Of a stretch of 16,039 bases of DNA, positions 14,077 through 16,039 are shown piece by piece. The notes under the pieces were generated by a model. It did not search any database. It saw nothing but the letters and a program-made list of their open reading frames with translations, and had not been told where the DNA came from. The stretch is taken from assembly GCA_900769985.1 (NCBI GenBank), contig CAAGIS010000065.1:1-16039 (forward strand). The letters are read 5' to 3'. The position numbers were made by a program, and so were the translations under genes. How positions within the stretch are numbered: position 1 is the stretch's first letter; every line of letters starts with the position of its first letter. This DNA comes from Spirochaetia bacterium. Its GTDB lineage: Bacteria; Spirochaetota; Spirochaetia; Treponematales; Treponemataceae.

Positions 14077-14937
14077 ATGAAAAAAACTTGTAGAATGAAA
14101 AGAAGATTTTTTGATTCAAAAATAAATCCTTCTCTTCAGCTGATTCTTTCAGGAATTCTGTTATTCGTATTCTGTTTTTCAGCCTGTTCTGTTTCAAGTG
14201 AAAACATCAGTTCTGCGTCAGATTTTAAGAGCGTGCACGGAAAAGTTGTAACTCAAACTCTTCGACGCAGTGCTGTTTTTACCGGTCAGGAAGTCAGAAT
14301 TGAAAATTTTTCAATCTGTTCTCACGAAGTTACTCAGAAAGAATATGAGGAGTTCTGTGAATATAATGGAGCACAGCCGAAGGAACAGTTTGGTAAAGGA
14401 GATGATTTTCCCGTCTATTTTGTAAGTTTTTATGATGCACTCGTTTACTGTAATCTGCGCAGTATAAAAGAAGGCCTTTCTCCGTACTATAAAATCAAAA
14501 ATTCTTCAAATCCATATGACTGGGGAAGTATTCCTAAGACAAATGTTGATGATTCTGAATGGAATTCCGTAGAGTGTGATTTTTCTGCTGACGGATACCG
14601 CCTTCCAACAGAAGAAGAATGGGAATACGCTGCAAGAGGAGGCGAAAAATTGCTTCTTGAAAAATTTGCAGGAAGCTATGATGTTTTTGAAGTTGCATGG
14701 TTCAATGAAAATACTAGCGGTGTTTCTGAGCCTGTAAAACAAAAAACTCCTAATGCACTTGGACTTTATGATATGAGCGGAAACGTTCAGGAACTGTGTT
14801 GGCTAAAACAAGGAAAAGCTGTTATTCGAGGCGGTTCTTTTGACTCACAGGAAGATTCCTGCGCAGTGTATGCAACCGGTTCTGTTCCTACATCAGCTAG
14901 AATAAAAGACACAGGATTTCGCGTTGTAAGAAAATAA
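14077..14937 (+). CDS. Formylglycine-enzyme-like (SUMF1-domain) lipoprotein
   Basis: A 286-residue envelope protein. A long charged start precedes a hydrophobic signal sequence (LQLILSGILLFVFCFSAC) whose Cys is a lipobox. The FGE-sulfatase domain follows from about 75 to the end: FSICSHEVTQKEYEEFC, FPVYFVSFYDALVYCN, DGYRLPTEEEWEYAARGG, ALGLYDMSGNVQELCW, then RGGSFDSQED and GFRVVRK. These are the family landmarks, but the close Cys pair of true formylglycine-generating enzymes is not seen, so it is more likely a structural or binding relative, a class common in treponemes. The ATG at 14077 lies two bases after the fprA stop with AAGG directly abutting; an ATG at 14095 would give a more usual signal peptide. 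Neither has an ideal ribosome-binding site, so translation may be coupled to fprA. Confidence 0.85.
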   Translation: MKKTCRMKRRFFDSKINPSLQLILSGILLFVFCFSACSVSSENISSASDFKSVHGKVVTQTLRRSAVFTGQEVRIENFSICSHEVTQKEYEEFCEYNGAQPKEQFGKGDDFPVYFVSFYDALVYCNLRSIKEGLSPYYKIKNSSNPYDWGSIPKTNVDDSEWNSVECDFSADGYRLPTEEEWEYAARGGEKLLLEKFAGSYDVFEVAWFNENTSGVSEPVKQKTPNALGLYDMSGNVQELCWLKQGKAVIRGGSFDSQEDSCAVYATGSVPTSARIKDTGFRVVRK

Positions 14938-14942
14938 TTTAT

Positions 14943-14973
14943 ATGGCGAAACAATTTGTCTAACGCTTTTTTC
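14943..14973 (+). terminator. Weak possible terminator after the SUMF1-like gene
   Basis: GCG and CGC bracket an inner ACAA/TTGT pairing and are followed by six T. The stem is short and interrupted, so it is a poor terminator; it is listed because it lies within 10 bases of the stop codon and gene orientation changes soon after. Confidence 0.25.
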
Positions 14974-15025
14974 ATATTGATCGAAAAGATGATAGGGTAG
15001 GGGATTTTTCCATTACGCTGAATTT

Positions 15026-15196
15026 TTAATTCTCAATCACATCGTCAATCAGCTTTTCTAGTTCCGCCTTGGAAAGTTTTTTACCGTACGAAACAACCTT
15101 GCCGTTAATCACAACGCCCGGAAGACTCATCACTCCCAGCGACATGATTTTTTGTAAATCCGTTACATGCTGAATAGCCTCAGAATTCCTCTTCGG
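15026..15196 (-). pseudogene. C-terminal remnant of a small thioredoxin-like (redox-active disulfide) protein
   Basis: Minus-strand translation gives EAIQHVTDLQKIMSLGVMSL and continues PGVVINGKVVSYGKKLSKAE, ending LIDDVIEN before TAA. The IMSLGVMSLPGVVINGKVVSYGK portion is the cis-proline half of the MTH895-type thioredoxin fold (Thioredoxin_3). The first 30 or so residues, including the expected CxxC and a start codon, are missing. At about 15183 the sequence passes directly into the tail of the antitoxin-like gene next door, as at a deletion junction. It should not make a functional redox protein. Confidence 0.75.
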
Positions 15197-15382
15197 TCAT
15201 TTCCCAAGAATCTGAAAAACAATTTTTGCTTTTTCTTCAAATTTTCCAAATGTACGTTTTTCAGGAGATTTAATGGTTTTTGTATTTAAATTTACTAGGG
15301 AAAGAATAAGATTATTAACTATAATTTGCTGTTCATCTGTTAATGTTTCATAATTTTTTTGCAAAATATCATACGATATAAT
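15180..15382 (-). pseudogene. Decayed antitoxin-like gene (small acidic protein)
   Basis: The frame reads SYDILQKNYETLTDEQQIIV, then NNLILSLVNLNTKTIKSPEK and RTFGKFEEKAKIVF, after which it goes to QILGK and TGA at 15197. One extra base in the T5 run at the VF codons would instead give FSDSWEMTEEEF, ending at 15180, which resembles the acidic DUF2281-like tails of antitoxins. At the 5' end GGAG is correctly placed five bases ahead of an ATT codon (15382-15380) where an ATG would be expected. A rare ATT start plus a frameshift suggests decay, or a sequencing error in the T run. No matching toxin gene remains. The family is named with low confidence. Confidence 0.6.
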
Positions 15383-15405
15383 TTTATCTCCAGATTTTTG
15401 TAATC

Positions 15406-15618
15406 CTATTTGCCAAATGAAACTTCCAGTCGTTTCTTTTCTTTTACACAGTCCAAAAGATAATAATTGATGATATTTTGATATGGCATACCTGTTTCCT
15501 CTGACATGTTTTTAAAATATTCGATTACCTGATCATCAAGGCGAATTGTAATTTGTTTTTTGAGCCGGTCTGCAAAGGGATTTTTTATTCCCTTTGAAAA
15601 ATCGTAATTGTCTCTCAT
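15406..15618 (-). CDS. brnA: BrnA-type antitoxin
   Basis: A 70-residue antitoxin that neutralises BrnT and represses the shared promoter. It reads MRDNYDFSKGIKNPF (the conserved acidic-DFS opening), then a ribbon-helix-helix-like DNA-binding part, KKQITIRLDDQVIEYFKNMS and a second helix GMPYQNIINYYLLDCV. Longer in-frame starts exist inside brnT, but GGAG lies nine bases before the ATG at 15618, one base after the brnT stop codon, which marks the start and indicates coupled translation. The order toxin first, antitoxin second is typical of brnTA. Confidence 0.88.
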   Translation of the reverse strand: MRDNYDFSKGIKNPFADRLKKQITIRLDDQVIEYFKNMSEETGMPYQNIINYYLLDCVKEKKRLEVSFGK

Positions 15619-15619
15619 G

Positions 15620-15907
15620 TTATTTTTCTCCATATTGTGCGGCTTCAAGTGTATTCGCTTTTCTTGCCGATATGATTCTGATTCTGTCATTTTCTCTGTA
15701 GCAATGACAGACAACTAACATATGCAATTCAGAACTTAATCCAAGCATAATAAACCTGTCTTCGTTCATATTTGAATGGTCTGGATCTGCAATTAATATA
15801 GCATTTTCATCATAGAAAACGCTTTTCGCTTCTTCAAATGTTATTTTGTGTTTTGCGTAATTTAGTTCTGCTTTCACAGAATCCCATTCAAAGATTAACT
15901 CATTCAT
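15620..15907 (-). CDS. brnT: BrnT-type ribonuclease toxin
   Basis: A 95-residue toxin; BrnT of Brucella is a RelE-like RNase that stops growth under stress. Family landmarks are FEWDSVKAELNYAKHKITFEEA at 6-27, VFYDE at 30-34, the HSNMNEDRF segment, LVVCHCYRENDRIRIISARKA at 64-84 and a C-terminal EAAQY. All are present in the right order at full length, so the toxin looks intact. The ATG lies inside a 27-bp palindrome and has no Shine-Dalgarno sequence. The start could only be leaderless if the adjoining promoter is used. brnA follows after one base. Confidence 0.9.
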   Translation of the reverse strand: MNELIFEWDSVKAELNYAKHKITFEEAKSVFYDENAILIADPDHSNMNEDRFIMLGLSSELHMLVVCHCYRENDRIRIISARKANTLEAAQYGEK

Positions 15908-15943
15908 AATTATATTATAATTATGAATAGCAGGTTATGTCAA
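15902..15943 (-). promoter_or_regulatory. brnTA promoter overlapped by a 27-bp palindromic operator
   Basis: Minus strand: perfect TTGACA (15943-15938) and perfect TATAAT (15919-15914), 18 bp apart. A palindrome with 13-bp perfect arms (ATTCATAATTATA and complement) around one central base spans 15902-15928, covering the -10 and the toxin start codon. A start seven bases after the -10 would be the A of the brnT ATG, giving a leaderless mRNA. BrnA is known to repress its own promoter, so this is its likely operator. Confidence 0.75.
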
Positions 15944-16039
15944 ATAAAAATGGAAGAGTGACGTAATTGAGTAGATTGTATTTTGAAAAATTTAATTTCC
16001 TCTTTATGAGTTTTATTTTATCTGCATTTTTTTTGAGTA

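Noticed and set aside
14352..14374. Iteron-like AATATAATGGAGCA inside the SUMF1-like gene
   Set aside because: It lacks two bases of the central part of the 17-mer, is isolated from the arrays and is explained by codons for EYNGAQ.
15967..16039. Possible start of a plus-strand gene with a hydrophobic beginning (TTG 15967 or ATG 16006)
   Set aside because: Only about 24 codons are visible before the window ends and no convincing ribosome-binding site precedes either start.

Overview
The window looks like spirochaete DNA, most likely a gut or rumen Treponema. That is an inference from AT-rich coding with GC-poor intergenic gaps, a lipoprotein with CotH, Fn3-like and InlB-type repeat domains, a formylglycine-enzyme-like lipoprotein, and a GpmI of the type I associate with treponemes. 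No rRNA or tRNA was recognised, and there is no CRISPR array.

Left part (1-6300, all minus strand): the N-terminal half of gpmI (phosphoglycerate mutase), then an operon of a small unknown ORF, an XRE-family regulator and the RNA ligase rtcB, then a 1072-residue CotH-kinase lipoprotein. The lipoprotein promoter appears to have a run of nine G between its -35 and -10 boxes, the classical layout of a phase-variable promoter.

Centre (6300-11063): a plasmid-type replication and partition module. A 1.7-kb gene-free stretch carries dispersed hairpin repeats, ten copies of a 17-bp iteron (consensus TGCTCCASTTTRTATTT) and a set of AATACATTTGTTATTA repeats that run into the parA promoter. Next come parA (type Ib), a ribbon-helix-helix partner and a RepA_C-family initiator in one operon. 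Two more iterons lie head to head inside the partner gene. The 0.6-kb gap after repA has eight more iterons, four DnaA-box-like sites (one perfect TTATCCACA) and AT-rich DNA, so it is the best origin candidate. An unknown 140-residue gene starts seven bases after the last iteron. No integrase, transposase or mobilisation gene is visible. Genes on both sides point away from this module, as around an active origin. The replicon could be a chromid or large plasmid carrying household genes, a chromosome with a plasmid-type origin, or an integrated plasmid; the window alone cannot decide.

Right part (11100-14937, plus strand): a two-helix K+ channel with an RCK domain, immediately followed by a separate cyclic-nucleotide-binding protein (a likely split ligand-gated channel system). 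Then comes a diiron flavoprotein (FprA, O2/NO reductase) with its own strong promoter, translationally close to an FGE-like lipoprotein gene.

Far right (15020-15930, minus strand): a toxin-antitoxin island. BrnT/BrnA is intact and driven by a near-consensus promoter overlapped by a 27-bp palindrome, giving an apparently leaderless toxin mRNA. Downstream lie a decayed second antitoxin-like gene (ATT where the start should be, and a one-base frameshift) and the C-terminal remnant of a small thioredoxin-like protein.
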